A stretch of 64,000 nucleotides of DNA from Sulfurospirillum sp. UCH001 (GTDB taxonomy: Bacteria > Campylobacterota > Campylobacteria > Campylobacterales > Sulfurospirillaceae): positions 2,108,001 to 2,172,000 of the forward strand of contig NZ_AP014723.1 in NCBI RefSeq assembly GCF_001548035.1, read 5' to 3'. The position numbers and the translations under genes were made by a program. The stretch's first letter is position 1. Each line of letters opens with the position of its first letter. Positions 53,156-63,024 of this stretch are shown here, in pieces. Under the pieces are notes generated by a model that worked only from the letters and a program-made list of their open reading frames with translations, had not been told where the DNA came from and searched no databases.

Positions 53156-55018
53156 ATGCACTTTAAGACAAAAGTCACTTTGATTATCTCACTCTTAATC
53201 TGTATTAGCCTTACAGCATTTGGTGTTGTAAGCTATATCGATACAAAGAAAAATAGTATTACTCAAGTTGAGACAAACCTCAAAATGGCATCTCGCTCAT
53301 TAACCGATTATATTGATCTATGGGTTTTGAGTAAGAAAAATAGCCTCTCAAGCGCTGCACGTATGCTAAGCGACATCGAAAACATGAGCGAAGCACAAGC
53401 CAAAGCCATTCTTCAAGAAACAACAAAAGCATCGGAAGGGCGCGATAGCTTTTTAGGTATTGAAAGTAGTGGCATTATGATTTATGGTAGTAACACCATT
53501 CCTAAAGTTGATCCGCGAACACGTCCTTGGTACGTTATGGGGAAAACAACAGGTAAGGCTGGTATGACAGATATTTACCGCGGATCTGCTGATCCTATTG
53601 ACCTTGTAGCTGTTATGGCACCGATTGTAAAAAATGGAAAGATTGTTGGTGTCGTTGCAACCTCATTTGAGCTCAAGCATATTGTAAAAGCTGTAAGCGA
53701 CATCAATTTCAATGGTGGCTACGGAATGCTTTTGGATGCAAAAAAAATTATCGTTGCACATCCAAAAGCTGAAATGCTAGGTAAAGAGTCTATTTTAGCA
53801 ACAAAACTCAAAGGAGATCCAGAAGGATTAATCGAATATGCTTTTGAAGGAGAAAATAAAATTTTTGCTTACAAAGCTTCTGAAGAAACAAACTGGATCC
53901 CAGGTATTACTTTCGATAAAGATATGGCATATGCTTTCTTAAATAGCCAAGTGAAAGAGCTCTTTATTATGGGGCTTATTATGCTCATTCTTTCTGTTGG
54001 TATTATGATTTTTTTAATTAAAATGCTCTTACAACCTCTCGATCAACTTAACCAAGTTGTTCAAGATCTTTCAAGTTCAGAAGGTGATCTTAGACAACGT
54101 CTTCAAGCAGCAAGCAATGATGAATTTGGCCAAGTATCGGGGAACATTAACAAATTCATTGAAAAACTTCATGAAATTGTTAAAAAATCAAAAGAGATCA
54201 GTAATGAAAATGCTTCTATTTCAGAAGAGCTCTCTCGTACAGCTTCTGAAGTCGTACGCAATGTTGATGCTGAGGCAAAAATTGTGAGTAAAACAAAAGA
54301 TAACGGCATAGCGCTTACAAGCGCTATCGAGGCATCGGTACAAAAAGCAACAGCATCACAAGAGGCACTTCGTAAAACACAACAAGACATTAACACGGTT
54401 AAAAATCAAGCAGAGCAACTTGAACGTACCATGCAAGAAACTGCTGTAAAAGAGCAGAGTTTAGCGGATCGTTTAAATACCGTCAGTCACAATGCCAACG
54501 AAGTCAAAGAGGTCCTAAGCATCATTAGAGATATTGCTGATCAGACCAATTTGCTAGCCCTTAATGCGGCCATTGAAGCGGCACGTGCAGGCGAGCATGG
54601 ACGTGGATTTGCCGTTGTTGCAGATGAAGTACGAAAACTCGCTGAGCGTACTCAAAAAAGCTTAGTAGAGATAGATGCAACCATTAATGTTGTTGTTCAA
54701 TCTATCATGGATGCCAATACAGACATTGCTCATAATGCTGAGGAGGTTAATGCTCTTGCATCGATCTCCATAGAGTTACAAAATGGTATGAATAATATTG
54801 ATACAACCATTCAAAAAACCATTCAAGATGCCCATGCAACCGTTGATAACTTTGTACATACGGCAACGCAAATCAAGGGAATGGTTGAAGAGATTGAAAA
54901 AATCAATGTGATTTCAAAAGAAAATGTCACCAGCATTGACAATGTTTCTCAAGCGAGTGAACATTTACATGCGATGACAGAAAATCTCAATAACGAACTC
55001 GGAAAATTTAAGTCCTAA
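53156..55018 (+). CDS. Methyl-accepting chemotaxis protein, dCache sensor (paralogue 2)
   Basis: A 620-aa receptor with the same architecture as its upstream neighbour and near-identical signalling domain (from about residue 310 on), so a tandem duplication is clear. The sensor has diverged: [11 protein letters not shown] (Arg121, Arg123, Trp125, Tyr126) is kept, but the position matching Asp169 of paralogue 1 is Ser170 ([10 protein letters not shown]) and the loop reads [12 protein letters not shown]. Loss of that acidic residue argues for a ligand without a free amino group. It has its own promoter, so the two genes are regulated separately. Confidence 0.94.
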   Translation: MHFKTKVTLIISLLICISLTAFGVVSYIDTKKNSITQVETNLKMASRSLTDYIDLWVLSKKNSLSSAARMLSDIENMSEAQAKAILQETTKASEGRDSFLGIESSGIMIYGSNTIPKVDPRTRPWYVMGKTTGKAGMTDIYRGSADPIDLVAVMAPIVKNGKIVGVVATSFELKHIVKAVSDINFNGGYGMLLDAKKIIVAHPKAEMLGKESILATKLKGDPEGLIEYAFEGENKIFAYKASEETNWIPGITFDKDMAYAFLNSQVKELFIMGLIMLILSVGIMIFLIKMLLQPLDQLNQVVQDLSSSEGDLRQRLQAASNDEFGQVSGNINKFIEKLHEIVKKSKEISNENASISEELSRTASEVVRNVDAEAKIVSKTKDNGIALTSAIEASVQKATASQEALRKTQQDINTVKNQAEQLERTMQETAVKEQSLADRLNTVSHNANEVKEVLSIIRDIADQTNLLALNAAIEAARAGEHGRGFAVVADEVRKLAERTQKSLVEIDATINVVVQSIMDANTDIAHNAEEVNALASISIELQNGMNNIDTTIQKTIQDAHATVDNFVHTATQIKGMVEEIEKINVISKENVTSIDNVSQASEHLHAMTENLNNELGKFKS

Positions 55019-55022
55019 AATC

Positions 55023-55679
55023 TTAAACCTCGGCGAGGAGCTTTATGACCTCGCTGGGTGTTTTCACCAAATGTTTTGCACCATGTTCTCGTAGTTCATC
55101 TTCTTCTCTAAAGCCCCACAATGCACCAAGGGCTATCATCCCAGCACTATTAGCCGTTTGCATGTCGATCATTGTATCACCCAGATAATAACACCTATGT
55201 GGTTCTATCTCTAAGAGAGAACTAATGTCTAATGCACCTTGTGGATGAGGCTTTCTTGGGACACCATTACGGGCACCGAAAACAACGTCAAATTTCCATG
55301 ACCGTAGATATTTTACAGTGCACATTTTGGTAAAAGAATCGGGTTTGTTAGAAAGAATTGCCATTTTAAAGCCACGTGTTTGCAAAAATGTCAACATCTT
55401 ACTCACACCATCGTAAAGCTTAGTATTTTGATTAAATTGTTTGGCGTAATGGCTTTCAAATAAGCTGACAGCTTCTTGAATAACCTCTTGTGTTTGAGGA
55501 GTTTGGGCAAAGATGTTTTCAAAAAGTTTGAAAACACCCTCACCTACAAAATAACGATATTTTTCTGTTGACTCAGCGTTAAAACCAAGCGTTGTCAAGG
55601 CAAAATTAGCACTGATGGCAATATCTTCAAGCGTATCAAGAAGTGTGCCATCAAGATCGAAAATGATCGCTTTATTCAT
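55023..55679 (-). CDS. HAD phosphatase, phosphoglycolate phosphatase-like
   Basis: A 218-aa HAD hydrolase: motif I IIFDLDGTLLDTLEDIAIS, cap domain, motif II MAILSNKPDSFTK, motif III lysine in GVPRKPHPQG, motif IV YYLGDTMIDMQTANSAGM. This is close to Gph, which salvages 2-phosphoglycolate. The ATG at 55677-55679 comes one base after the transketolase stop, so the two are coupled; an earlier in-frame start lies inside tkt. Convergent with the second chemoreceptor gene, only four bases apart. Confidence 0.88.
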   Translation of the reverse strand: MNKAIIFDLDGTLLDTLEDIAISANFALTTLGFNAESTEKYRYFVGEGVFKLFENIFAQTPQTQEVIQEAVSLFESHYAKQFNQNTKLYDGVSKMLTFLQTRGFKMAILSNKPDSFTKMCTVKYLRSWKFDVVFGARNGVPRKPHPQGALDISSLLEIEPHRCYYLGDTMIDMQTANSAGMIALGALWGFREEDELREHGAKHLVKTPSEVIKLLAEV

Positions 55680-55680
55680 A

Positions 55681-57654
55681 TTAGCACTTGCAGCTAGTAC
55701 CACTGCTTGCCTGATACGTTACACCTAATGCAGCGCAAACTTTTTCAGTAACAGCATCAGATGTTAATCCAAATTTCTTAAACAATAAATCTGCAGGAGC
55801 ACTCGCACCAAAACGTTTCATACCAATCACTTCATCAGCAAAACGGTACCATTCATTACCGGCACTTGCTTCAATCGCAAATACTTTTGTTTTAGGATCA
55901 ATAACCGTATCGATGTATGATTTTTCTTGTTCAACAAAAAGATCAAAACACGGCACACTAACGATGTTCGTTGCAACACCCATTTTTGAAAGTCTGCACC
56001 CTACTTCAAGTGCCATATACACCTCACTACCACTTGCCAGTAATGTTACAGTTGCGTTATCACGTTTTGTCAGCAAATAACCACCATTTTCAACATCACC
56101 ATGCACTCTATCATCTTTAAGCGCTTTTAGTTTTTGACGTGAACACACAAATGCTGCAGGAGCTTGCATACTCAATGCTTTTTGCCATGCTTTTACATTC
56201 TCTCTACCATCACATGGGCGGTAAACATAAAAGTTAGGGAGTGCTCTAAATTGACTGAGTTGCTCAATTGGCTGATGCGTTGGTCCATCTTCGCCGACAC
56301 CAATACTATCATGTGTCCAGATATAAAAGTTTTTAAGTTTCATCAATGCCGCTAAACGAACAGATGGCTTCATATAATCACTGAAAATAAAGAATGTCGC
56401 ACCATAAGGAATAAATAAACCATACAGTGCAAACGCATTGATAATAGCACCCATAGCATGTTCGCGAATACCAAAGTGAATATTAGGACCAAAAGGGAAA
56501 TCTCCCATGCCATTGAGTTCACTTTTATTTGATGGACCAAGATCTGCACTTCCCCCTAAGAAGCTAGGAATAGCTTTAGCAATTGCATTGATAATTTTTC
56601 CATTACTATCGCGTGTTGCGACATCACTCTCAAAAGTTGGCCACTCAATTTTTGAAAAATCAGGATTTAAGAGAGCTTCAAGAAGCGCTTTTTGCTCAGC
56701 ACTCAATCCATTTTTAACAAGCGCATTCCACCCAGCTTCAGCAAGATCACCTTTTTCAAGAGCACAATTAAAACGAGCACGAACATCGTCATCTACGCTA
56801 AAACTTTTTTCAGGATCAAATCCTGCTTTCATTTTAGAGTTTTTAATCTCTTCACATCCAAGAGGTGCACCATGCGCATGATGGCTTCCTTCCATCTCAC
56901 ATGCACCTTTTGCAATCGTCGTATCTGCAATAATCAAGTAAGGCTTTGTTTGCTCTTTAGATTGCTCTAATACTTCATTGATCTCATCGAAATCATGTCC
57001 ATCAATACGTGAAACTTCCCAGCCTTGCGCTTCAAATCTACGTTTAACATCTTCGCTCCATGCAATAGAAGTATCTCCTTCAATCGTAATGGCATTGCTA
57101 TCATAAATAACCACTAAATTATCAAGTCCTAGATGTCCTGCAAGTGAACACGCCTCGTAGCTAATGCCTTCTTGTAGGTCACCATCGCCACATAAGCAGT
57201 AAACTTTATGGGTAATCACTTCTGCTTTTGGTTTGTTTAAAAGTGTTGCTGCATATTTTGCTGCCATCGCAAAACCAACGGCATTAGAAATACCTTGTCC
57301 TAAAGGGCCTGTAGTAACTTCTACACCAGGAACATCGCCATATTCAGGGTGACCTGGTGTTTTACTACCTAATTGTCTAAAATTTTGTAAATCTTCAATA
57401 CTAAGATCATAACCACATAGATGTAAAAATGAGTACACAAGCGCTGAAGCATGTCCTCCACTAAAGATTAAACGATCGCGATTCAACCATTTTGGATTTT
57501 TCGGATTATGTGTAATATGACGTGCTAAAACTGTTACGATATCTGCTAAACCCATAGGAGCACCTGGGTGACCACTGTTTGCACGTTGTACCATATCTGC
57601 TGCTAAAAAACGAATTGTATCGGCTTGTTTTTTCAATATTTTTTTATTTTCCAT
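55681..57654 (-). CDS. tkt: Transketolase
   Basis: A thiamine-diphosphate enzyme (657 aa) of the non-oxidative pentose phosphate pathway. Visible: ANSGHPGAPMGLADI, GPLGQGISNAVGFAMA, TPP site GDGDLQEGISYEA, FGIREHAMGAIINA, and HDSIGVGEDGPTHQPIEQL. The ATG at 57652-57654 has AAAGGAT upstream and gives the usual length; the longer open frame overlaps ispA and is discarded. It lies in an ispA-tkt-gph run. Confidence 0.97.
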   Translation of the reverse strand: MENKKILKKQADTIRFLAADMVQRANSGHPGAPMGLADIVTVLARHITHNPKNPKWLNRDRLIFSGGHASALVYSFLHLCGYDLSIEDLQNFRQLGSKTPGHPEYGDVPGVEVTTGPLGQGISNAVGFAMAAKYAATLLNKPKAEVITHKVYCLCGDGDLQEGISYEACSLAGHLGLDNLVVIYDSNAITIEGDTSIAWSEDVKRRFEAQGWEVSRIDGHDFDEINEVLEQSKEQTKPYLIIADTTIAKGACEMEGSHHAHGAPLGCEEIKNSKMKAGFDPEKSFSVDDDVRARFNCALEKGDLAEAGWNALVKNGLSAEQKALLEALLNPDFSKIEWPTFESDVATRDSNGKIINAIAKAIPSFLGGSADLGPSNKSELNGMGDFPFGPNIHFGIREHAMGAIINAFALYGLFIPYGATFFIFSDYMKPSVRLAALMKLKNFYIWTHDSIGVGEDGPTHQPIEQLSQFRALPNFYVYRPCDGRENVKAWQKALSMQAPAAFVCSRQKLKALKDDRVHGDVENGGYLLTKRDNATVTLLASGSEVYMALEVGCRLSKMGVATNIVSVPCFDLFVEQEKSYIDTVIDPKTKVFAIEASAGNEWYRFADEVIGMKRFGASAPADLLFKKFGLTSDAVTEKVCAALGVTYQASSGTSCKC

Positions 57655-57661
57655 TGTATAT

Positions 57662-58522
57662 CTATCCTTTAAAATATGCTTCGACAATGCTTTTGAGTCT
57701 ATGCGACAAAGCTGCATCAAGCTTTTCTAATTCACCATCCAGTTCAAGCAGAAGTTTTTGCTTCGTCTCTTTGGCACCCTCTAGTCCTAGTAAATTGACA
57801 AATGAGTTCTTATGACCATCATTTTGTGTTGGTTTACCCGCTTCTTCGCTTGTCAATGTTGCATCAATAATGTCATCTTGCACTTGAAACAAAAGTCCTA
57901 GTTTAAGACCAAACTGATAAAGTATCTCTTGAGTTGCTTTATCTAACTCACAGATCACAGCACCCATAAGCAGCGAAGCTGCAATCAATTTAGCTGTTTT
58001 ATGAAGGTGTAAAAAACTTAATTCATCTACATTCAAATGTTTATCTTCGAAAAAGCAATCAATTGCTTGACCTAGAACCATTCCGTAGATTCCAGCATCA
58101 CTGGAAAGAATGGATACCAGCTTAATTCTAATTTCAGCACTTAAAGGAGCATTTGCCAAGAGATAAAACGCATGAGTATTTAAAGCATCGCCAATCAATA
58201 CAGCCGTAGTCTCATCATAGCTAACATGCAATGTAGGATGCCCTCGTCTAAGCGCTGCATTATCCATACATGGCAAATCATCATGAATCAGCGAATACGT
58301 ATGCATCATTTCTAACCCAAGTGCTACATGCAAGGCATTTTCAATTAAAAGAGGCTTGGAGCTTTCAACAACACTAAGAAGCAACAGAGGACGGAACCGC
58401 TTTCCTCCTACATCAAGCATCTCGCCAAAAGCGTGACTAAAATGTGGATGAAAACTTTCAACAACAGGAAGCTTTACTTTTAAAAACTGCTCGAACTTTT
58501 CTACTAACTCTTTAGAACTCAA
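57662..58522 (-). CDS. ispA: Polyprenyl synthetase (farnesyl/geranylgeranyl diphosphate synthase)
   Basis: A 286-aa trans-prenyltransferase that elongates DMAPP with IPP. First Asp-rich motif HDDLPCMDNAALRRGHPT, second motif FQVQDDIIDAT, and GGKRFRPLLLLSVV near the N-terminus. Product length cannot be fixed from sequence. The start is TTG with AAAGGGAAG just upstream; no in-frame ATG lies before the family domain. It sits eleven bases after the PDZ-protein stop. Confidence 0.93.
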   Translation of the reverse strand: MSSKELVEKFEQFLKVKLPVVESFHPHFSHAFGEMLDVGGKRFRPLLLLSVVESSKPLLIENALHVALGLEMMHTYSLIHDDLPCMDNAALRRGHPTLHVSYDETTAVLIGDALNTHAFYLLANAPLSAEIRIKLVSILSSDAGIYGMVLGQAIDCFFEDKHLNVDELSFLHLHKTAKLIAASLLMGAVICELDKATQEILYQFGLKLGLLFQVQDDIIDATLTSEEAGKPTQNDGHKNSFVNLLGLEGAKETKQKLLLELDGELEKLDAALSHRLKSIVEAYFKG

Positions 58523-58532
58523 AACTTCCCTT

Positions 58533-59618
58533 TCAACGTTTCAATGTTACAAAAAATTGGAAATCGTCACGGTCAAATAAGAGACTGACCTCTCGATTAC
58601 GTGCCTTAGCCAAATAAGAATCAGCCTCAGAAACTCGCTCTACTGGTACTTGATCAATTTGAATTAAACGATCACCTGCTTTTAAACCACTTTGTTCAGC
58701 AAAAGAACCACGTGCGATCTCTTTGAGTCTAAGATCATTGTCAAACTTAAACCCTTTCGTTTGTAAATAGCTCTCTTTTTTGGTTTCAGGTAATGGTACT
58801 TTTTTAGGCTCGACTTTTTTTACAACAGGTTTTGGTGCTAAAATATTTTCTTCAATCCATGCATTATCGCGTTGAATTTGTGCACTCACTTTTGTAAGAT
58901 CTTTAAATGTTTTTAGGGCATCACCAAATTCTGTTACATTGCTTACTTTTTTACCATTGAGCAGTGTGATTTTATCACCTACTTTTAATTTTGCATCTTT
59001 AAATGTTGGATCCACAAAATCAACGATTACACTCTCATTGCCATCAACAACGCGTACCCCTAACTCTTGAAATGAGGCTGATTTTCCATCGATGAAGCGC
59101 TGAAGAGACTCAGATCCAATAAAAAATTTATCGCCAATTCCTAGTCCATACATTTCACAGCATAGCCCACCAACTAGCGTATTTACTTCTCCCACTCCAC
59201 CAAATTCAAAAAATTCATTGGCACTTTTTCCTATTTTAGAAGCATTGACTGCAACCAAAGAGTTGTCCGTCATGCTCACAAGCCATTCACCAAGTTTCAT
59301 CTCACTGGTTGATTTTAATTTTACAGGAATAAGCGGTTTTGGCGAGTCGAAAAGATAGAGATTGGAGTAATAATCATACTTAGCAAAGGGCACAGTTGGT
59401 TTTTCTTTTGAATACGCAATTGCCTGCTTTTCACTAATGGCAATCGCTCTTGTTTTACCAAAATAAACAACAGATTGTTTGTTTTTTTCATAACATTGTG
59501 AAAAATCAGGGTATACGAACTCTGCTTTAGAAGCGGGAGCTGGTGTAGATGCTACTGGTGCTTCTGCTCCAAAAAGAGCACTTGTTGCTAAAAAAAGAAA
59601 GAGACCTAGACGTTTCAC
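58533..59618 (-). CDS. Periplasmic PDZ-domain protein
   Basis: A 361-aa exported protein: signal peptide (LGLFLFLATSALFGAE), a trypsin-like-looking but unassigned middle (about 35-190), then two PDZ-type segments (VGDKITLLNGKKVSNVTEFGDALKTF near 235 and SGLKAGDRLIQIDQVPVERVSEADSYLAKARNR near 320). No His-Asp-Ser protease triad is evident. The start is GTG at 59616-59618 with AAGGAGC seven bases upstream; the open frame further on lacks a signal peptide. Function unknown; it could be a periplasmic scaffold. Confidence 0.82.
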   Translation of the reverse strand: MKRLGLFLFLATSALFGAEAPVASTPAPASKAEFVYPDFSQCYEKNKQSVVYFGKTRAIAISEKQAIAYSKEKPTVPFAKYDYYSNLYLFDSPKPLIPVKLKSTSEMKLGEWLVSMTDNSLVAVNASKIGKSANEFFEFGGVGEVNTLVGGLCCEMYGLGIGDKFFIGSESLQRFIDGKSASFQELGVRVVDGNESVIVDFVDPTFKDAKLKVGDKITLLNGKKVSNVTEFGDALKTFKDLTKVSAQIQRDNAWIEENILAPKPVVKKVEPKKVPLPETKKESYLQTKGFKFDNDLRLKEIARGSFAEQSGLKAGDRLIQIDQVPVERVSEADSYLAKARNREVSLLFDRDDFQFFVTLKR

Positions 59619-59628
59619 ATACTGCTCC

Positions 59629-59946
59629 TTAACTTTTTGCGCCAAATCCTCCAATGCTGGAAAGCATCTGAGTTGTCGCTAGTTTTTTGTTATCTTCTAC
59701 CATTTTGGAAACATCATTGATTGCACTTATAAGGAGAATCTGCAACGATTCTTTGTCGCTTAAAAGTGAATCATCGAGCGTTATATCAATGAGTTCACCA
59801 TTTCCATTCATACTGACACTTACCATGCCACCGCCACTTTTAGCAGTGAACTCTTTATTGCTTGCATCTTCTTGCATTTTTTGAGCTTGTTTTTGTGCCT
59901 CTTCAAGCATCGCACTCATTTTTGAAAGATCAAAATTTTCAAACAT
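59629..59946 (-). CDS. YbaB/EbfC-family nucleoid-associated protein
   Basis: A 105-aa DNA-binding protein: MLEEAQKQAQKMQEDASNKEFTAKSGGGMVSVSMNGNGELIDITLD is the family block. Members bind DNA as dimers, often encoded beside dnaX-recR; here it lies between panD and the PDZ gene. Its ATG overlaps the panD stop (TAATG), so the genes are coupled. Confidence 0.92.
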   Translation of the reverse strand: MFENFDLSKMSAMLEEAQKQAQKMQEDASNKEFTAKSGGGMVSVSMNGNGELIDITLDDSLLSDKESLQILLISAINDVSKMVEDNKKLATTQMLSSIGGFGAKS

Positions 59947-60311
59947 TAGATGTAATCTCTCACTTCAACCAAAGTATTACTTTCATCGACCAATACTACC
60001 GTTGGTTTGAAAGCTTCCATTTCACCTTTTGTCATATGTGCATACGCAATAATAATAATTTTATCACCAATATGGGCTTTTCGTGCTGCTGCACCATTGA
60101 GGCAGATATCTTTTCCACCCGCTTTGCCTTCAATAACATACGTTGTAAAGCGTTCACCGTTATTAATATTGACTACTTCTACTTTTTGTCCTACATTTAG
60201 GTTAGAAGCTTCAATAAGTTCTTTATCAATTGTAATAGAACCTACATAATTCAAATTAGCGTCAGTTACAGTCGCTCTATGAATTTTACTGTATAACATC
60301 TCAAGCGTCAT
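59946..60311 (-). CDS. panD: Aspartate 1-decarboxylase
   Basis: Makes beta-alanine for pantothenate and CoA. The 121-aa proenzyme self-cleaves at Gly24-Ser25 (NYVGSITID) to form the pyruvoyl group. Other blocks: [29 protein letters not shown], and [12 protein letters not shown]. Length and motifs are standard. AGGTAGAAAAGCG lies before the ATG. No panB or panC is adjacent. Confidence 0.97.
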   Translation of the reverse strand: MTLEMLYSKIHRATVTDANLNYVGSITIDKELIEASNLNVGQKVEVVNINNGERFTTYVIEGKAGGKDICLNGAAARKAHIGDKIIIIAYAHMTKGEMEAFKPTVVLVDESNTLVEVRDYI

Positions 60312-60355
60312 CGCTTTTCTACCTCTTTAAGTTTAAGAAATTTGTTTATTTTACC

Positions 60356-61669
60356 CTATTTTTGCTTAGCCCATTGAGCGATAATGCTTTTTACAACTTC
60401 CCTGTCATCAAAGGGATATTTTTTCCCTTGAATCTCTTGGTAGGTTTCATCTCCTTTACCAAGAATCAGCAAGACTTCATCCTTTCCTTGTTTCAATAAT
60501 GCTTTTTCAATAGCCTTATGACGATCTACTTCCACTTCTAAATGTTCATTTGGATGCATACCAGCCAAAATTTCATTGATAATGCTTTGTGGATCTTCAG
60601 AACGTGGATTATCACTTGTAACCACAATTTTTTTTGCATAGCGCTCTGCCATTGCTCCCATTTTAGGACGCTTGGTACGATCACGATCTCCACCTGCACC
60701 AAAAACAACAACTAGATCGCGTTCTTTCATGCTATCAAGAACTTTTTCCATACCATCTGGCGTATGTGCAAAATCAACGATGACCAAAGGATCACTGCTT
60801 ACCACTTCCATACGTCCTTCAACACCACCAAAATGCTCTACAGCTTCACAAATAGCTTCCATAGGCGCAACACCTAACATATCAACAGCGCTAATGGCTG
60901 CAAGGATATTATAGAGATTAAAAAAGCCATGCAGAGGTGATTCAAAATCATATACTTTATCGATTTTAGCGACTGCCGCACTAATGCCTTCTTTTAGTGA
61001 GTACGCTAAAATTTTGTACGTTGCAGGATGTTCAATACCATAACTCATGGCATTGGTACGATTAAAACGAATTTTGCTTTCGTCTTTATTGATAAGTTTC
61101 AAACTCTCATCTTCAAAAAAGCTACTTTTTACGGCGATGTATTCATCAATTGTTTTGTGAAAATCAAGATGATCTTGCGTAATATTGGTTAGAATTTTGA
61201 GAGCAAAACTAAGCCCATCTATACGATTTTGTACAATTGCGTGAGAACTCACTTCCATAACAAAGTATTCACATCCTGCATCCACTGCCATTTTTAAATT
61301 TTTGATCGTTTGTAAAATAGGTGGGGTAGTAAGGCTTTTATCCTCGATGCGATGATCATTGATAAAACAACCTCTTGTACCCTGTAAGCCAACTTTTTTA
61401 CCTAAATCAAGAAGTATGGAGTAAATTGCAGCAGCTGTTGTTGTTTTGCCATTGGTTCCTGTGATACCAATAATTTTAATCTTATCCACAATTCCAAGAA
61501 GATCAATACACTCTTTCGCAGAGATAATTTTTGTACAACCATGATCAATTGCACTTTGTTTATAAAGAGCATTTTGATCACTTATCATAAAAATGCTTGA
61601 AGCATTACACTCATTTGAATTATCCGTTATATATAAAAACGGTTCATGGTTTTGCAAATCTATTTTCAA
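60356..61669 (-). CDS. murE: UDP-MurNAc-tripeptide synthetase
   Basis: Adds the third amino acid of the peptidoglycan stem. 437 aa, somewhat shorter than E. coli MurE (495). P-loop GTNGKTT at 71-77, carbamylated-lysine region, and the DNPRSEDP motif, which marks meso-diaminopimelate specificity. The start is TTG (61667-61669); no ATG lies before the conserved N-terminus. It is followed by panD after a 44-bp gap and preceded by a TPR-like gene nine bases upstream. Confidence 0.94.
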   Translation of the reverse strand: MKIDLQNHEPFLYITDNSNECNASSIFMISDQNALYKQSAIDHGCTKIISAKECIDLLGIVDKIKIIGITGTNGKTTTAAAIYSILLDLGKKVGLQGTRGCFINDHRIEDKSLTTPPILQTIKNLKMAVDAGCEYFVMEVSSHAIVQNRIDGLSFALKILTNITQDHLDFHKTIDEYIAVKSSFFEDESLKLINKDESKIRFNRTNAMSYGIEHPATYKILAYSLKEGISAAVAKIDKVYDFESPLHGFFNLYNILAAISAVDMLGVAPMEAICEAVEHFGGVEGRMEVVSSDPLVIVDFAHTPDGMEKVLDSMKERDLVVVFGAGGDRDRTKRPKMGAMAERYAKKIVVTSDNPRSEDPQSIINEILAGMHPNEHLEVEVDRHKAIEKALLKQGKDEVLLILGKGDETYQEIQGKKYPFDDREVVKSIIAQWAKQK

Positions 61670-61678
61670 GGGAACTCT

Positions 61679-62242
61679 CTATTTTTGTACTTTTTTAATG
61701 AGCGATAACAATTGCTCATCATTAGGGAAAAGAGTAACAGCACTCTCTAAGTAGTTGAGGGACATTTCAATAAAGCCATTTTCAATGAGTTTGGCTAAAA
61801 AATCAACAAAATCTTCTTTTTTAGAAATAATAACTTTTGTAGAGAACATGATGTCTTCAAAAGCTTCTTTAAAACTACCACGAGATTCAATTAAAGCCAT
61901 AAAATCTTCATACTTAATTCCATTTTCTGCATTAATTCTTGCTTCAAAATCACTCTGTTTAAAAAGGTGAGCTATTTTCTCGCTGTGTTCTTCGACTGAA
62001 TTGATGATCTCTTCCATCACCTCTTCACAATCTTCTGCACCATTTTCTTTAGTGAGAATATAATACTCAAACAATGCCATCGCTTGTTCTTCATTACTCA
62101 TTGCCATATCGCATAAAATAGCGCCTATTCGGGCTTCTTTGGAGTTGGGATCGATACTGAGTGCTAATGCAAATTGTTGCATTGCCTCTTTGAAGTTTTT
62201 TGTATAAAATTTCTCAATGCCATCTTTAATATATGCGTTCAT
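61679..62242 (-). CDS. TPR-like protein of unknown role
   Basis: A 187-aa acidic helical protein. The N-terminus DGIEKFYTKNFKEAMQQFALALSIDPNSKEARIGAILCDMAM is a TPR repeat, and FIEMSLNYLESAVTLFPNDEQLLSLI near the end looks like another. No signal peptide. The ATG overlaps the NifU-gene stop (TAATG). I cannot name a function; its place between nfu-type and murE genes is common in this lineage as far as I recall. Confidence 0.8.
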   Translation of the reverse strand: MNAYIKDGIEKFYTKNFKEAMQQFALALSIDPNSKEARIGAILCDMAMSNEEQAMALFEYYILTKENGAEDCEEVMEEIINSVEEHSEKIAHLFKQSDFEARINAENGIKYEDFMALIESRGSFKEAFEDIMFSTKVIISKKEDFVDFLAKLIENGFIEMSLNYLESAVTLFPNDEQLLSLIKKVQK

Positions 62243-62523
62243 TACTCTCCCACTGCTTCGAATTCATGTTCTTGGCCAGGTAAAATATTTACAACTTCAA
62301 GTTCAGGATGAATATCAATTCTTAATTGTCTTTCAACACCGTATTTAAGTGTTTGACCGCTGGATGCACACCCTTGACAAGCACCTTGAAGCTGAACATA
62401 AACACGACCTTGTTTTATTCCTAATAATGTTAATCCACCGCCATCTAACGCTAACATTGGCTTAATTTTTTCAAGTGATTTTTCAACAACGGGAAGTAAC
62501 TCATCATCACTAAATGGTATCAT
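62242..62523 (-). CDS. NifU C-terminal-domain Fe-S scaffold protein
   Basis: A 93-aa protein made only of the NifU C-terminal (Nfu) domain, with the cluster-binding CQGC pair at Cys49 and Cys52 (GACQGCASSGQTLKYGVE). Nfu proteins carry [4Fe-4S] clusters to client enzymes such as the many Fe-S proteins of anaerobic metabolism. GGAGAATC before the ATG. First gene of the nfu-TPR-murE run. Confidence 0.94.
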   Translation of the reverse strand: MIPFSDDELLPVVEKSLEKIKPMLALDGGGLTLLGIKQGRVYVQLQGACQGCASSGQTLKYGVERQLRIDIHPELEVVNILPGQEHEFEAVGE

Positions 62524-62633
62524 AGATTCTCCTATAGCAAAAGTATCTAATTTAACAATAGTTTGAGTTAAAAGTGACTTAATTTAAGAGGATAGAAGGC
62601 GACTTTAGGGTAAAAAAATTTTAACGAAGATAA

Positions 62634-62658
62634 GCTTGGGGACGAATGTCCCCGAAGC
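62634..62658 (-). terminator. Terminator hairpin after rplQ
   Basis: A core 6-bp GC-rich stem (62638-62643/62648-62653), extended by four more pairs with one bulge. It lies about 15 bases past the rplQ stop. The minus-strand flank is moderately T-rich only further out, so strength is uncertain. Confidence 0.65.
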
Positions 62659-62670
62659 AAAAAAAGAGAA

Positions 62671-63021
62671 TTAAACGAGCTCTAAAAACGCCATAGGCGC
62701 AGCGTCGCCTTTTCTAATACGTGTTTTTACGATACGGGTGTAACCACCATTTCTCTCAAGGTATTTAGGTGCGATCTCATTGACCAATTTTTTTGTACAC
62801 TCTTTATCTTGAAGTGCAGCAAAAACTGTTTTGTGAGCATGATCGCCACCAACTCCAGCTTTAGTAATCAATTTTTCAACAAAACCTCTAAGCTCTTTTG
62901 CTTTTGGAAGTGTTGTTTCGATTTTCTCATATTTAATAACAGCTATAGCCAAGTTCTTCAACAACGCCGCTCTGTGTGATGAAGTACGACCAAGCTTTCT
63001 ATATCCGTGCTTATGTCTCAT
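62671..63021 (-). CDS. rplQ: 50S ribosomal protein L17
   Basis: A 116-aa large-subunit protein. [28 protein letters not shown] at the N-terminus and [27 protein letters not shown] at the end are diagnostic. It follows rpoA by three bases in the conserved rpoA-rplQ order and ends the alpha operon. Confidence 0.99.
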   Translation of the reverse strand: MRHKHGYRKLGRTSSHRAALLKNLAIAVIKYEKIETTLPKAKELRGFVEKLITKAGVGGDHAHKTVFAALQDKECTKKLVNEIAPKYLERNGGYTRIVKTRIRKGDAAPMAFLELV

Positions 63022-63024
63022 AAA

